NCBI RefSeq assembly: GCF_038593265.1 | Contig: NZ_CP151979.1 | Coordinates: forward strand, 2,983,001 to 3,047,000 | Reading direction: 5' to 3' | Origin: Ureibacillus sp. FSL W7-1570 | Lineage (GTDB): Bacteria; Bacillota; Bacilli; Bacillales_A; Planococcaceae | Length of the DNA: 64,000 bases | In this document: positions 16,906 through 27,316 of the stretch, piece by piece | Layout of the letters: each line of letters begins with the position of its first letter | How positions within the stretch are numbered: position 1 is the first letter of the stretch | Made by a program: the position numbers and the translations under genes | Notes under the pieces: model-generated | The model's database searches: none | What the model was told of the DNA's origin: nothing | The model's input: only the letters and a program-made list of their open reading frames with translations

Positions 16906-18276
16906 ATGAGAAAAATCTCGTTTAAATTAGGACTATTATTTTTTCTATTTGTGTTAGGAATCGAAACGGTTTTGTTTGTGTCATTATATATTACGCTTGT
17001 TCATTCTAGAATTAATGAGGAATTTGAGCAGCTGTTGGCAAGAGGAAATAATCACCGCGATGTGTTAGAAAAAAATTACGACTCTTCTACGTTGGAACAT
17101 GTCACCATGATGGAGTCGGAAGCGGTGACGGACGTTGTTATTACAGATGACAAGGGGAATATATTATATTTTTCGGATCATATTTTACCATTTGCCAAAA
17201 GAATAATAAAAAACGAAGTTAAAAACATTCCCCATGATGGTATGATTGTACAAAAAAATTGGCAAAAAGAGTCGCATATTTCAACAGTAAGCCCGATTCG
17301 GGTTGACGGCAAGATAAAAGGGTATGTCTATATGTTTCAAAATACAGCTTCCATTCAAAACATGATTTATAAGTTAAAGCATCATTTTATTATCGTTGGA
17401 ATTCTTTCTGTATTTTTAACGATTATAACGATTGCTTTCTTATCAAGAGTGATTACGATTCCTCTCATTCGCATGAAACAGGCGACCGAAAAATTGAGCA
17501 AAGGTGATTTTTCTGTCCGTTTACAAGTAAAAGGAGAGGATGAATTAGCGCAATTAGGAAAATCTATTCAAACATTGGCAAGGGATTTAGAATACTTAAA
17601 AAAAGAAAGAAACGAATTTCTTGCCAGTATTTCTCATGAGCTTCGTACCCCTCTCACATATGTAAAAGGATATGCGGACATCGCCAGAAGACCAAACATT
17701 AAGGAAGAAGAGAGAGAGAAATATTTGACTATTATTTATGAAGAAGCAGAGCATATGCAAAAATTAGTAAAAGAACTTTTTGAATTAGCAAAAATGGATC
17801 AGCATTCCTTTCACATTCATCAGTCATCGACCAACTTATGTTCATTTTTAAGAAAAGTATACGAGAAAATGCACCCTGCTTTTCAGGCGAAAAACATGTC
17901 TCTTATATATCACTGTGATGGAAACATTACGGTCCATATAGACCAAAAACGTTTTGAGCAAGTGATGATGAATCTGTTAGATAATGCTTTAAAATATTCT
18001 GAGCAAGGTTCTACCGTCTCTATTGATGTAAGGACGGAGAAAAAGAACATCGTGATAATTGTTTCAGACGAAGGCAGAGGAATTCCTGAAGAGGATTTGC
18101 CGCATATTTTTGAACGGTTCTACCGGGTGGATAAATCAAGATCAAGAGCCAGCGGTGGAACGGGATTGGGCTTAGCGATAGCAAAAGAAATTATTGAAGC
18201 CCATGGAGGTTCTATTTATGCGGATAGTATCTACGGAAAAGGAACGAAAATGATGATTACATTACCGAAGGAATGA
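16906..18276 (+). CDS. Sensor histidine kinase
   Basis: A 456-residue membrane sensor that phosphorylates the response regulator encoded next. A transmembrane helix (about 7-29), an extracellular sensing region (30-155), a second helix (about 158-180) and a HAMP linker (about 181-235) precede the HisKA domain with the phospho-accepting histidine in SISHELRTPLTYVKGYAD (His 244). The HATPase domain shows the N box (MNLLDNALKYS), G1 (SDEGRGIP), F box (HIFERFYRVD) and G2 (GGTGLGLAIAKEI). Six bases separate its stop from the regulator. The stimulus is unknown; the copper and chromate neighbours suggest metal or envelope stress, but that is inference. Confidence 0.92.
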   Translation: MRKISFKLGLLFFLFVLGIETVLFVSLYITLVHSRINEEFEQLLARGNNHRDVLEKNYDSSTLEHVTMMESEAVTDVVITDDKGNILYFSDHILPFAKRIIKNEVKNIPHDGMIVQKNWQKESHISTVSPIRVDGKIKGYVYMFQNTASIQNMIYKLKHHFIIVGILSVFLTIITIAFLSRVITIPLIRMKQATEKLSKGDFSVRLQVKGEDELAQLGKSIQTLARDLEYLKKERNEFLASISHELRTPLTYVKGYADIARRPNIKEEEREKYLTIIYEEAEHMQKLVKELFELAKMDQHSFHIHQSSTNLCSFLRKVYEKMHPAFQAKNMSLIYHCDGNITVHIDQKRFEQVMMNLLDNALKYSEQGSTVSIDVRTEKKNIVIIVSDEGRGIPEEDLPHIFERFYRVDKSRSRASGGTGLGLAIAKEIIEAHGGSIYADSIYGKGTKMMITLPKE

Positions 18277-18282
18277 GGGAGC

Positions 18283-18954
18283 ATGTATACGATATTACTT
18301 GTTGATGATGAAAAACGAATGTTAGATTTACTTGATCTTTATCTTTCGCCTAAAGGGTACCGTTGTGTAAAGTGTGAATCCGGTTTATCAGCAATACAGT
18401 ACTTAGAAAATAACAAAGCGGATTTAGTGTTATTGGATATTATGATGCCGGAGGTGGATGGTTGGGAAACTTGTAAATGTATTAGAGAATTTTCCAATGT
18501 CCCTATTATTATGGTGACCGCAAGAGATCAAACATTGGATATCGTAAAAGGACTTAATATGGGAGCTGATGACTATATCACAAAACCATTTGACGAATCC
18601 GAACTGCTTGCCCGCATAGAGGCGGTTCTGCGCCGTTCAGCAGGGAAACAACCAAAAATTGAGTTTCAAGGTTTAGTGTGGGATGAAGCTCAACATAAGG
18701 TTCAATATAATAAACATGATCTTTTTCTGACACCTAAAGAGTTTGCCATATTGGGGCTTTTTCTGAAAAACCCAGGCAGAGTGTTTAGCAGAGAACAAAT
18801 TATTCTATCACTATGGGGCTATAACGCAAATACAGAAGAGCGCACTATTGATTCTCATGTGAAAAATATTAGAGAAAAGCTGAGACAAGCTGGGTTTCCA
18901 ATCGATCGATTTCTGCAAACTGTTTGGGGGGTGGGGTATAAATGGAAGGGATAA
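18283..18954 (+). CDS. OmpR-family response regulator
   Basis: A 223-residue regulator with a receiver domain (acidic pair DDE at 7-9, phospho-accepting Asp 52 in LVLLDIMMPEVDG, conserved TAR and KPF) and a C-terminal winged helix (LTPKEFAILGLFLKNPGRVF, TIDSHVKNIREKLR). It is phosphorylated by the kinase encoded 6 bp upstream and then binds DNA. Start ATG at 18283 with GAGGGAG upstream. Target genes cannot be read from the sequence; the adjacent lipoprotein and membrane genes are candidates. Confidence 0.93.
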   Translation: MYTILLVDDEKRMLDLLDLYLSPKGYRCVKCESGLSAIQYLENNKADLVLLDIMMPEVDGWETCKCIREFSNVPIIMVTARDQTLDIVKGLNMGADDYITKPFDESELLARIEAVLRRSAGKQPKIEFQGLVWDEAQHKVQYNKHDLFLTPKEFAILGLFLKNPGRVFSREQIILSLWGYNANTEERTIDSHVKNIREKLRQAGFPIDRFLQTVWGVGYKWKG

Positions 18955-18967
18955 GATGGGAAGAGAA

Positions 18968-19538
18968 TGAAAGAGCAAATGATTACACTACTCAACACAT
19001 ATGAAAATGCTGCTTACTTCATTAGTATCGTTATAAATATAATAATCAGTTTTTAGGACTTGTGCCAAGCGTTTTTTTAACCGCTGCCAATTTGGCTGTG
19101 TTCGGGTTTTAGAAAGGCACCTTTTTATCTTTTGCTGGGGAAGCCATCGGGGCCGTTGTCTCTTTTGTTTTATATCGTAAAAAAGGATTTAGGAAACTTT
19201 CTGAAACAAAGTTGTTTTCTCATCCGAAAGTCAGACGTTTGCTTGAAGCAAAAGGTTTAGAAGCCTTTTTTCTTGTTTTATCTTTGCGGCTTCTTCCTTT
19301 TGTTCCGTCAGGAGTCGTTACCTTTGTTAAAGCGATCGGAAAAACTTCCTTGCTTATCTTTATGATTGCCAGTTCAATAGGGAAAATACCTGCCTTACTT
19401 TTAGAAGCCTATTCGGTTTATCAATTGATGAATTGGACATGGAAAGGGAAGGGAATATTAACATTTTTGTCTGTTTCTTTATTTCTTTTTACTTGGAAGA
19501 AAATCAATCGAAAAAAGGATCAAACCAACAAAACTTAG
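18968..19538 (+). pseudogene. TVP38/TMEM64-family membrane protein, disrupted
   Basis: Full length would be about 190 residues. The frame from ATG 18968 reads MKEQMITLLNTYENAAYFIS then stops at a TAG caused by one missing base. The sequence goes on in the next frame as LGLVPSVFLTAANLAVFGF, meets an in-frame TAG where Glu would be expected, and continues GTFLSFAGEAIGAVVSF through to LEAFFLVLSLRLLPFVPSGV and the stop at 19538. The last part is the conserved core of TVP38/DedA-like proteins. Two separate defects make this a real pseudogene rather than one sequencing error. Confidence 0.8.
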
Positions 19539-19662
19539 AGAGTTTATGTTTATGAAGAGTGACAAATATCATATCCAAAGAAGCAAACTCCATAAATTCT
19601 GCAAATCTTTCTGCTATAAAATGTACGATCGCTATTTCATACACAAAAAGGGGTTATCAGCA

Positions 19663-20640
19663 ATGAAAAAAATGACGAAAGTGATGATGATGATATCGGC
19701 TATTCTTCTTCTGAGCGCTTGTTCATCATCCAATGAAAAAGAACAGTCCTTTATTACGAGCAAAGAACAAGCAAAATCCAACACATCTGTTACAAATAAT
19801 CCTTTCTTTAAAGAAAAGAAAGAAGGAAAGTTCGAACATTTACATGGAATTGGTTATGCAGGCAACCAAAATGCGATTTACTTTGCTACACATGAAGGTT
19901 TACTTGTTTACCAAAATAATCAATGGTATGAAACCACTTCCAATAAACATGATTATATGGGCTTTTCTGCAACAGACGATGGGTTTTATGCATCGGGACA
20001 CCCAGAAGAAGGTTCATCTTTAGGAAATCCGCTTGGTCTTGTAAAAAGTCTTGATCATGGACAAACGTTGATGAACTTAGGGTTTTATAAAGAATCTGAT
20101 TTTCATTATATGGCAGTAGGCTATAAAAGCCATACAATTTATGTCGTGAACCAAGAAGAAAACAAAAAGCTAGGACAAGGGTTATTTTACAGTAAAGACG
20201 ACGGCAAAACGTGGTCGCCAAGTCAATTAAACGGCCTACCGCAAACTGCTGCAGGAACGATTGCTGCCCATCCAACGGAGGAAAATATGGTCGGAATTAG
20301 TACGACCGAAGGAATTTTCATTTCAAAAGATAATGGAAATACGTTTGAACGGTTTACTCGAAAAATCAATACAATGGCTTTTTTCTTCCAAGAAAAATCG
20401 ATTTTATTTGCTGCTGTAGAAAACAATAAGCCTGTACTTATCAAACAATCATTCGATTCAAAGCAGGAGGAAGTTCTTTCTGTTCCTGCACTCGATGAAA
20501 AAGATCATATCATGTATATGGCTTCTAATCCGAAAAATGAAAAGGAAATGGTGATGGCCACCATGAATGGCGATATTTTCGTGACAACAAATAACGGTGA
20601 AAGCTGGACTCAAATAGCAGTAAAGGGGAAACTACTATAG
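19663..20640 (+). CDS. F510_1955-type glycosylhydrolase-like lipoprotein
   Basis: A 325-residue secreted lipoprotein: signal peptide MKKMTKVMMMISAILL followed by lipobox LSAC (Cys about 19). The mature part contains sialidase/BNR-type blades with repeated SxDxGxTW-like motifs (KSLDHGQTL, SKDDGKTWSP, SKDNGNTFERF, TTNNGESWTQI), so it folds as a beta-propeller. From memory it matches the small Bacillaceae family named F510_1955 glycosylhydrolase; no catalytic activity can be claimed. I start at ATG 19663 (AAAAAGGGG upstream) because the signal peptide begins there. It sits beside the DsbD/TauE-like gene and the copper operon. Confidence 0.75.
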   Translation: MKKMTKVMMMISAILLLSACSSSNEKEQSFITSKEQAKSNTSVTNNPFFKEKKEGKFEHLHGIGYAGNQNAIYFATHEGLLVYQNNQWYETTSNKHDYMGFSATDDGFYASGHPEEGSSLGNPLGLVKSLDHGQTLMNLGFYKESDFHYMAVGYKSHTIYVVNQEENKKLGQGLFYSKDDGKTWSPSQLNGLPQTAAGTIAAHPTEENMVGISTTEGIFISKDNGNTFERFTRKINTMAFFFQEKSILFAAVENNKPVLIKQSFDSKQEEVLSVPALDEKDHIMYMASNPKNEKEMVMATMNGDIFVTTNNGESWTQIAVKGKLL

Positions 20641-20752
20641 GCTAATGACAAGGCGTGCGATTAGCATGTCTTTGTTATTTACCACTCCATATTTCTACAA
20701 AATCCACTGCTACAATATAGACATCAGATTAGAGGGGAAGGTGAGAGGAAGG

Positions 20753-21478
20753 ATGTATTCATTTTTCAATCAAATAAGTAACCTTTTAAGTCAACCATTT
20801 CTAAATATTGCACATGATACAACCACTATCCCCATTTTATCAGCGTTTGTTCTTGGTATAGTAGGAGCGATGGCCCCGTGTCAACTCACCGCTAACTTAG
20901 GAGTAATCACGTTATACAGTAATCAGTCCTTGCAAAAAGGAATTGCGTGGAAAGAGTTGTTTCTTTATATTTTTGGTAAAATTATTGCCTTTTCCGGTTT
21001 GGGGATGATTGTCTGGCTTTTGGGGAATGAGATTCAAAGTACACTAACATTCTATTTTCCGTGGCTAAGAAAGCTGATCGGTCCCATTCTCATTCTTGTA
21101 GGTTTATACTTGTTAGGGCTTTTTAAAATGTATTGGAACCTAACCTTGTTCAAAATACCTGAGAGATTTTTAAAGAAAGGAAAAACAGGTTCTTTTTTAA
21201 TGGGGTTCAGTTTTTCGTTAGCGTTTTGTCCAACGATGTTTGTGCTGTTTTTCGTGACTTTAATGCCTCTTGTGTATTCAACGTCTTATGGAGTGATATT
21301 GCCGGGCATCTTTGCCATCGGAACCTCTGTACCTGTTATTTTCTTCATCTTCATTCTATGGTACTTAGGATTTAGCGGTACTCTAATGAAAAAAGGAAAA
21401 CAAGCAGGAAGGTTCGTTCAGAAGGCAGCTGGAATCGTGATAATCTTACTTGGCATATTAGACACCATCACTTATTGA
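20753..21478 (+). CDS. CcdA/DsbD- or TauE/SafE-like membrane protein
   Basis: About 241 residues with six membrane helices. Two half-conserved motifs, GAMAPCQLTANLG near residue 42 and SLAFCPTMFVLFF near residue 155, each carry a Pro-Cys or Cys-Pro pair in a helix, as in CcdA/DsbD thiol-electron transporters and related sulfite/metal exporters. This suggests transfer of reducing power or a metal across the membrane. I chose ATG 20753 (AAGGTG nine bases upstream). Upstream ORF extension has no ribosome-binding site. It may serve the copper-handling genes that follow, but this is inferred from position. Confidence 0.7.
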   Translation: MYSFFNQISNLLSQPFLNIAHDTTTIPILSAFVLGIVGAMAPCQLTANLGVITLYSNQSLQKGIAWKELFLYIFGKIIAFSGLGMIVWLLGNEIQSTLTFYFPWLRKLIGPILILVGLYLLGLFKMYWNLTLFKIPERFLKKGKTGSFLMGFSFSLAFCPTMFVLFFVTLMPLVYSTSYGVILPGIFAIGTSVPVIFFIFILWYLGFSGTLMKKGKQAGRFVQKAAGIVIILLGILDTITY

Positions 21479-21499
21479 TTATAACGTTATGAAAAGGAG

Positions 21500-21738
21500 G
21501 AAAACGAATTACTATACCTGGAGGTTATGACATTAAAAGGCAAGCTGTCCCGGAAATTCAAGTGTTTTTTCGATATTTATTTCTATTTCTTCTTAAATTA
21601 TTGGACTAACGCGCTCATTTGCCTCTTCCTATTCAGTTTTTGCTATGGCTGATTGGCAAACGCAATTGGATTCATTAAGAAGCTCAGCTGCATTTTATAC
21701 CCATTACCCGTATAATGTATTTAAGGATAATCATTAAT
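21500..21738 (+). pseudogene. Degenerate gene between the membrane protein and csoR
   Basis: A ribosome-binding site AAAGGAGG at 21492 is followed by coding-like sequence GGYDIKRQAVPEIQVFFRYL in one frame and, after a frame change, TRSFASSYSVFAMADWQTQL, DSLRSSAAFYTHYPYNVFKD in another, ending in TAA at 21736-21738. The residue pattern looks like real protein, but I do not recognise it. It seems to be a small decayed gene, and the csoR promoter lies within its 3' end. Confidence 0.4.
21696..21716 (+). promoter_or_regulatory. Candidate csoR-copA promoter and operator
   Basis: A perfect -10 box TATAAT lies at 21711-21716. It overlaps the dyad TATAC-N9-GTATA (21696-21714) with central C-tract. 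CsoR operators are short C/G-rich dyads at the promoter, so this is the likely site where copper-free CsoR represses. The -35 box is not obvious. Confidence 0.45.
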
Positions 21739-21757
21739 AATAAACGAGGTGATACTA

Positions 21758-22069
21758 GTGAATCACTGTGAAGATAACAATATGAACGCAAAAATGGTTC
21801 CGCGGACAGAACAAGAAATTGAAAGCATCATTAAGCGGTTGAAGCGGATTGAAGGGCAAGTGCGCGGTGTGCAAAAGATGGTAGAGGACAATCGTTATTG
21901 TATTGATATTTTGGTTCAAATTTCAGCGATTCATGCAGCTTTAAAAAAAGTAGGATTTAACTTGTTGGAACGTCATGCAAAACATTGCGTTTCTAAGGCG
22001 ATCCGCGAAGGCCATGGAGAAGAATCGCTTCGGGAATTAATGGATGTCATTAAGCAATTCTCAAAGTAA
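21758..22069 (+). CDS. csoR: Copper-sensing repressor CsoR
   Basis: A 103-residue all-helical repressor that leaves DNA when it binds Cu(I). The core [20 protein letters not shown] is the DNA-contact region, and the copper ligands Cys (NRYCIDIL), His and Cys (LLERHAKHC) are all present, which separates it from nickel (RcnR) and formaldehyde (FrmR) relatives. I start at GTG 21758 with GAGGTG seven bases before. An in-frame GTG at 21749 overlaps that site. Its stop is 13 bp from copA, so csoR-copA-copZ is one operon under copper control. Confidence 0.92.
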   Translation: MNHCEDNNMNAKMVPRTEQEIESIIKRLKRIEGQVRGVQKMVEDNRYCIDILVQISAIHAALKKVGFNLLERHAKHCVSKAIREGHGEESLRELMDVIKQFSK

Positions 22070-22082
22070 AGGAGCGGAAAGC

Positions 22083-24482
22083 ATGATGAGTGAGCAAAAG
22101 CTCATTACACTTAGGATAACAGGCATGACATGTGCAGCCTGTTCCAATCGGATTGAGAAAGTGTTGAACAAAATGGATGGAGTAGAAGCCAATGTCAATT
22201 TGGCAATGGAAAAAGCAACGATTAAATATGATCCATCGAAACAAAGTATAGCCGATATCCGAACGAAAATTGAGAATTTAGGGTATGGTGTTGCGACTGA
22301 AAAGGTGACGCTGGATATTGAGGGGATGACATGTGCGGCATGTGCGGCACGGATTGAAAAAGGGTTAAATCGTATGGAAGGCGTTACAAGTGCAGCTGTA
22401 AACTTGGCGACAAACAGTGCTGTTGTAGAATTCACTGAAGGCATTGCATCTGTCGAAGACATTTTAGAGAAAATCAAAAAGCTTGGGTACAAGGGGCAGA
22501 TCCGAAACGAAGAACAAGAGCAGGCAGGCCGGAAAGAAGAACTGCTTAAGCAAAAACAACGGCAACTCGCCATTTCCATCATTTTATCACTGCCTTTGCT
22601 TTATACGATGATGGCTCATATGCCGTTTGATATAGGCTTACCAATGCCGCACCTATTGATGAATCCGTGGTTCCAGCTTCTTTTGGCTACACCCGTTCAG
22701 TTCTACATCGGAGGCCCTTTCTATGTAGGGGCGTACCGGGCATTGCGAAACAAAAGTGCGAACATGGATGTACTGGTGGCACTTGGAACATCAGCCGCTT
22801 ACTTTTACAGCTTGTATGAAGCTTTGAAAACATTAGGAAATTCAGGGTATATGCCAAGTTTATATTTTGAAACGAGTGCCGTACTGATTACGCTTGTACT
22901 TGTCGGAAAATACTTTGAATCACTGGCGAAAGGGCGGACAACCGAAGCCGTCTCCAAACTGTTGAGCCTGCAGGCAAAAGAAGCTCTTGTCATCCGTAAT
23001 GGGGAAGAAGTAAGAGTTCCGCTTGAGGAAGTGATGATAGGGGATATCCTTCTCGTTAAACCGGGCGAAAAAATTCCGGTAGACGGTACCGTCATCGCCG
23101 GAGTATCCTCTGTCGACGAATCGATGATTACCGGTGAATCGATTCCTGTTGATAAGAAGGAAGGCGACTCTGTTATCGGAGCAACCATTAATAAGAATGG
23201 TGTACTAACTATTCGGGCAGAGAAGGTAGGGAAAGATACAGCACTTGCCAATATCATTAAAATCGTCGAAGAGGCTCAAGGCTCGAAAGCGCCGATTCAG
23301 CGTATGGCTGATATCATTTCGGGTATTTTCGTACCGATTGTCGTAGGCATTGCTGTTGTTGCGTTCATGATATGGTACATCTTTGTTGCTCCGGGGGACT
23401 TGCCAAAGGCGCTTGAGGTGGCTATCGCGGTTCTCGTCATTGCATGTCCTTGCGCGCTCGGTCTGGCGACACCGACATCGATTATGGTCGGTACAGGCAA
23501 AGGGGCAGAAAAAGGGATCCTCTTTAAAGGAGGTGAGTACCTGGAGGGAACACATAAAGTTAATGCCGTGCTTCTGGATAAAACAGGAACAGTGACAAAA
23601 GGAAAACCGGAAGTAACAGATGTGCTTAAGTTCCGAGAAGACATGCTCGATTATGCCGTTTCCGCCGAGAGTGCTTCGGAACATCCGCTGGCTCATGCGA
23701 TTGTCGAATATGGAAAGAAACAAGCGATTTTGGTTAAGCCGTTGGAGCATTTCTCCGCCATTACTGGTCACGGAATTGAAGCAGTCATTGATGGCAAAAA
23801 TGTCCTTGTTGGAACACGAAAGCTGATGAAGGAACGCTCTGTAGAGCTTTCCATGCATGAAGATAAAATGGCAGAGCTTGAAAAGCAGGGGAAAACCGCT
23901 ATGCTTGTTGCCATTGATGGGCAGCTTGCCGGCATCATTGCTGTCGCTGATACGGTAAAAGAAAGCTCAAAAGAAGCGATTCAAACATTAAAACAAATGG
24001 GCATCGAAGTGTACATGGTAACGGGAGACAACAAACGGACAGCAGAAGCCATTGCTAAGCAAGTGAATGTAGATCGCGTCTATGCAGAAGTGCTTCCTGA
24101 AGAAAAAGCGAATATTGTCGAAGAGCTGCAAAAACAAGGGAAGCGGGTGGCGATGGTCGGTGATGGAATTAATGACGCTCCGGCTTTGGCAAAAGCGGAT
24201 ATTGGTATGGCCATCGGCACAGGAGCGGATGTTGCTATCGAAACGGCCGATGTTACCTTGGTCGGTGGAGATTTAGCCCATATCCCGAAAGCGATTGAGT
24301 TAAGCCGCAAAACAATGAAAAACATTCGGCAAAACCTGTTCTGGGCTTTGTTCTATAATACGATTGGTATTCCGGTAGCCGCCGCTGGATTATTGGAACC
24401 TTGGGTTGCCGGAGCGGCCATGGCATTCAGTTCCGTATCAGTTGTGACAAACGCGCTTCGTTTGAAACGCGTGAAAATATAA
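22083..24482 (+). CDS. copA: Copper-exporting P1B-type ATPase CopA
   Basis: A 799-residue membrane pump that expels Cu(I) using ATP. Two N-terminal heavy-metal domains carry [12 protein letters not shown] (about residue 17) and [13 protein letters not shown] (about residue 83). The transport site CPC is in [15 protein letters not shown] (about 455), the phosphorylated Asp is in DKTGT (about 499), the actuator has TGES, and the ATP domain has SEHPLAHAI and [17 protein letters not shown] start at ATG 22083 after AAAGGAGCGG. Eight membrane helices are expected. CopZ, encoded next, delivers copper to it. Confidence 0.96.
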   Translation: MMSEQKLITLRITGMTCAACSNRIEKVLNKMDGVEANVNLAMEKATIKYDPSKQSIADIRTKIENLGYGVATEKVTLDIEGMTCAACAARIEKGLNRMEGVTSAAVNLATNSAVVEFTEGIASVEDILEKIKKLGYKGQIRNEEQEQAGRKEELLKQKQRQLAISIILSLPLLYTMMAHMPFDIGLPMPHLLMNPWFQLLLATPVQFYIGGPFYVGAYRALRNKSANMDVLVALGTSAAYFYSLYEALKTLGNSGYMPSLYFETSAVLITLVLVGKYFESLAKGRTTEAVSKLLSLQAKEALVIRNGEEVRVPLEEVMIGDILLVKPGEKIPVDGTVIAGVSSVDESMITGESIPVDKKEGDSVIGATINKNGVLTIRAEKVGKDTALANIIKIVEEAQGSKAPIQRMADIISGIFVPIVVGIAVVAFMIWYIFVAPGDLPKALEVAIAVLVIACPCALGLATPTSIMVGTGKGAEKGILFKGGEYLEGTHKVNAVLLDKTGTVTKGKPEVTDVLKFREDMLDYAVSAESASEHPLAHAIVEYGKKQAILVKPLEHFSAITGHGIEAVIDGKNVLVGTRKLMKERSVELSMHEDKMAELEKQGKTAMLVAIDGQLAGIIAVADTVKESSKEAIQTLKQMGIEVYMVTGDNKRTAEAIAKQVNVDRVYAEVLPEEKANIVEELQKQGKRVAMVGDGINDAPALAKADIGMAIGTGADVAIETADVTLVGGDLAHIPKAIELSRKTMKNIRQNLFWALFYNTIGIPVAAAGLLEPWVAGAAMAFSSVSVVTNALRLKRVKI

Positions 24483-24508
24483 AAATATAATTTAAGGAGG
24501 AATTGATA

Positions 24509-24712
24509 ATGACTATTACATTACATGTACAAGGCATGACTTGCGGACACTGCAAAGCGGCAGTGACGAATGCCCTTAAAGAACTGGATGGGGTAAAACG
24601 TGTAGAAGTGCATCTGCAGGAAGGTACTGTCGATGTAGATTATGATGAAACAAAAGTAAATGTAGAAAAACTTAAAGAAGCGATTGAAGAGCAAGGATAC
24701 GATGTCAAGTAA
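24509..24712 (+). CDS. copZ: Copper chaperone CopZ
   Basis: A 67-residue ferredoxin-fold protein that carries Cu(I) in the cytoplasm and hands it to CopA. The copper site MTCGHCKAAV sits near the N-terminus, and the family ending GYDVK is present. AAGGAGG precedes the ATG at 24509 by eight bases. It is 26 bp downstream of copA and followed by a strong terminator, so it closes the operon. Confidence 0.95.
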   Translation: MTITLHVQGMTCGHCKAAVTNALKELDGVKRVEVHLQEGTVDVDYDETKVNVEKLKEAIEEQGYDVK

Positions 24713-24734
24713 TAGTAAAAAAACATACTAACAT

Positions 24735-24778
24735 TAGTAGTACAGACCTAGGCCAAGGTTTGTGCTACTATTTTTTTA
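24735..24778 (+). terminator. Terminator of the csoR-copA-copZ operon
   Basis: A 15-bp stem (24735-24749 with 24756-24770) is followed by eight T. An almost identical stem occurs at 56577-56616 after the UDP-ManNAc dehydrogenase gene. Confidence 0.88.
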
Positions 24779-24953
24779 TAGTAGAAGTGAAGGAAGGTCG
24801 AACAGCTCCTGGGACCAAATAGAGTCCGTATTAAAAACAGACCAACTTCACACCCTTATTTGAATGTAAGCGCCAAATATCCCACACCTTCTAACCATTT
24901 TGATGTTTTGTGATAATGAGATCAACATCAAAAGTTAGGAGGTTTTTATTTTT

Positions 24954-25280
24954 ATGTCCCCAGATGAACGAAAACAATTGTGGCAACAACGAATTGAATC
25001 TTATCGATCTAGTGGAGAGTCAAGTGTAAAAGCTTGGTGCAAACAAAATCAAGTAGGTCACCAAAGTATGTATAAATGGATGAAAAGACTAGAGTTAGAG
25101 ACAACTGAAACTTCACGGACTTCCCCTCAATGGCTAACTGTTGAAGTATCCCATCCGTTGGATGAAAAAAACTCCCCGCTCATCGTTAACATTGGGGAAT
25201 TTTCCATCGAAGTAAAAGAAGGTTTCAATCCACTCCTTTTCAACGAAGTGGTTCAGGTGCTGAAAACACATGTTAAGTAA
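24954..25280 (+). CDS. tnpA: IS66 accessory protein TnpA
   Basis: A 108-residue helix-turn-helix protein of the IS66 OrfA type: ERKQLWQQRIESYRSSGESS and VKAWCKQNQVGHQSMYKWMK form the DNA-binding part. AGGAGG is 12 bases upstream of the ATG. It overlaps tnpB by 11 bp. It assists transposition; its exact biochemical role in IS66 is not settled. Confidence 0.9.
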   Translation: MSPDERKQLWQQRIESYRSSGESSVKAWCKQNQVGHQSMYKWMKRLELETTETSRTSPQWLTVEVSHPLDEKNSPLIVNIGEFSIEVKEGFNPLLFNEVVQVLKTHVK

Positions 25281-25626
25281 AACACCCATTCAACATGTTT
25301 ATTTAGCAGCGGGGGCAACGGATTTACGCAAGTCGATTGATGGATTAGCAGCCATTATTCAAATGAGCTTTCAGTTAAATCCTTTCTCTTCTAATCTCTT
25401 TGTTTTCTGTAATCGGAAACGAGATAAATTGAAAATTCTCCATTGGGATCACAATGGGTTTTGGTTGTACTATCGTCGTTTAGAGAAAGGGGTCTTTCAA
25501 TGGCCTGATGAAAGAACTCCCGGCCCTTTGTGCATCACTCCCCGCCAATTCAGTTGGTTGCTCGATGGTCTTTCATTTGAACAAAAACAAGCACATGAAC
25601 AAGTATCAGCTAAAATCATGGTTTAA
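25270..25626 (+). CDS. tnpB: IS66 accessory protein TnpB (Orf2)
   Basis: The 118-residue protein shows the Orf2 signatures LAAGATDLRKSIDGLAAIIQ, NPFSSNLFVFCNRKRDKLKI and LHWDHNGFWLYYRRLEKG. It is required for IS66 transposition in studied members. It overlaps the end of tnpA and precedes tnpC by 49 bp, the standard arrangement. Complete. Confidence 0.93.
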   Translation: MLSKTPIQHVYLAAGATDLRKSIDGLAAIIQMSFQLNPFSSNLFVFCNRKRDKLKILHWDHNGFWLYYRRLEKGVFQWPDERTPGPLCITPRQFSWLLDGLSFEQKQAHEQVSAKIMV

Positions 25627-25675
25627 AAGGAATTTGACATTGACCTGTCAATTCCTTTCCTTTATTCTTTAACTT

Positions 25676-27271
25676 ATGAACAAACACAAACAAACCAATG
25701 AATCAACAATTGAAGAACTGCAAGCGAGAAATGCGGAACTCAAAAAACAAAATGAAGCCTTACAGGCTAAAATCAAATGGTTGGAAGAACAATTCCGCCT
25801 TAGCCAACATAAAAAATTTGGGGCTTCCAGTGAAAAAACGAATCCGGATCAACTCGAACTTCCTCTTTTTAATGAAGCTGAAATCACAGCGGATACAGAA
25901 GTGGAAGAACCTACACTTGAAACCATTACTTATAAACGGAAGAAGTCTGTAGGACAACGCGATGCGAAACTAGAGAACTTGCCGACGGAAACGATTCACT
26001 ATCGTTTAGCCGAAGAAGAGCAGGTTTGTTTGTGTTGCGGTGGAACCGTACACGAAATGAGTACGGAAATACGAAGAGAAATCAAGATTATTCCTGCTCA
26101 AGTAAAAGTCGTTGAGCATGTTCAACATATTTACAGTTGCCGTCAATGTGAACGGGAAGGAATCGAGACACCGATTGTCACAGCCAAAATGCCAACACCA
26201 ATTTACCCAAAAAGTTTGGCATCTGCATCGGCTATGGCCTATATCATGAACCAAAAATACGTGGAAGGAATGCCTCTTTATCGTCAAGAAAAGCAGTTGG
26301 AACGATTCGGTGTGTATTTATCACGCCAAACGCTCGCCAACTGGATGATTTATGGTGCAACCAATTGGCTTTCCATTCTATATAAACGGATGCATGAGCT
26401 ATTACTCGAAAACGATATTCTACATGCGGATGAAACTACACTTCAAGTTCTAGCAGAACCTGGACGAAAAGCGGATTCGAAGTCTTATATGTGGATGTAT
26501 CGAACAGGACGAGACGTACCGCCAATCATCTTATATGATTATCAAACGACTCGTCACAGTAAACATCCGAAGGCTTTTCTAAAAGGATTTAAGGGATATC
26601 TGCATGTAGATGGATATGCAGGATATCATGAATTAAAGGATGTCGAACTGGTAGGGTGTTGGGCACATGCAAGGCGAAAATTCGATGAAGCACTGAAGGC
26701 ATTACCAGCCAATGTGGATAAAACATCATCAACCGCTGCAGAAGGAATTCAATTCTGTAATCAATTATTCCAGATTGAAAGACAAATCAGTGAAAAATTT
26801 GAGAACTGTACTCCCGAACAGCGCAAAGAATACCGTCTTGAACACAGTAAACCTGTGTTAGACGCTTTTTTGGCATGGCTAAAAACAAAACGCCCTCAAG
26901 TTCCCCCAAAAAGCAAATTGGGAGAGGCAATTACATATTGTATAAATCAATGGAGTAAGCTCATAGTGTTTTTAGAAGATGGTCGACTTGAAATCGATAA
27001 TAATCGTGCGGAACGATCGATTAAACCATTCGTGATGGGCCGGAAGGCATGGCTATTTGCACAATCGATGAAAGGTGCATCAGCCAGCGCTATTATTTAT
27101 AGCATTGTCGAAACAGCTAAAGAGAATCAATTAAATCCATTGAACTACTTAACCTATCTTTTCGAACAATTACCATTGATAGATCACAATGATGTAGAAG
27201 CCATCGATCAACTCCTTCCTTGGTCGAAGACAATTCCAGAAGAATGTCGCGTACCAAATAAAACTAAATAG
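25676..27271 (+). CDS. tnpC: IS66-family transposase TnpC
   Basis: The 531-residue DDE transposase has an N-terminal leucine-zipper coiled coil (about 5-45), a zinc finger ([11 protein letters not shown] and CRQC), and the catalytic core with [10 protein letters not shown] (D), [10 protein letters not shown] (D) and [20 protein letters not shown] (E). The C-terminal [11 protein letters not shown] is the usual IS66 ending. No frameshift is seen. Starts at ATG 25676. It is a different subgroup from the IS66 fragment next to the CRISPR array. Confidence 0.95.
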   Translation: MNKHKQTNESTIEELQARNAELKKQNEALQAKIKWLEEQFRLSQHKKFGASSEKTNPDQLELPLFNEAEITADTEVEEPTLETITYKRKKSVGQRDAKLENLPTETIHYRLAEEEQVCLCCGGTVHEMSTEIRREIKIIPAQVKVVEHVQHIYSCRQCEREGIETPIVTAKMPTPIYPKSLASASAMAYIMNQKYVEGMPLYRQEKQLERFGVYLSRQTLANWMIYGATNWLSILYKRMHELLLENDILHADETTLQVLAEPGRKADSKSYMWMYRTGRDVPPIILYDYQTTRHSKHPKAFLKGFKGYLHVDGYAGYHELKDVELVGCWAHARRKFDEALKALPANVDKTSSTAAEGIQFCNQLFQIERQISEKFENCTPEQRKEYRLEHSKPVLDAFLAWLKTKRPQVPPKSKLGEAITYCINQWSKLIVFLEDGRLEIDNNRAERSIKPFVMGRKAWLFAQSMKGASASAIIYSIVETAKENQLNPLNYLTYLFEQLPLIDHNDVEAIDQLLPWSKTIPEECRVPNKTK

Positions 27272-27282
27272 AGCATATAATA

Positions 27283-27316
27283 AACGCCCACGAAAAAACA
27301 CGTGGGCGTTATTTTA
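27283..27316 (+). terminator. Terminator inside the IS66 right end
   Basis: AACGCCCACG pairs with CGTGGGCGTT around AAAAAACA, followed by ATTTTAC. Confidence 0.7.

Noticed and set aside
23205-23858. Leftward 217-residue frame inside copA
   Set aside because: It is the antisense shadow of a conserved ATPase gene with no start signal or recognisable product.
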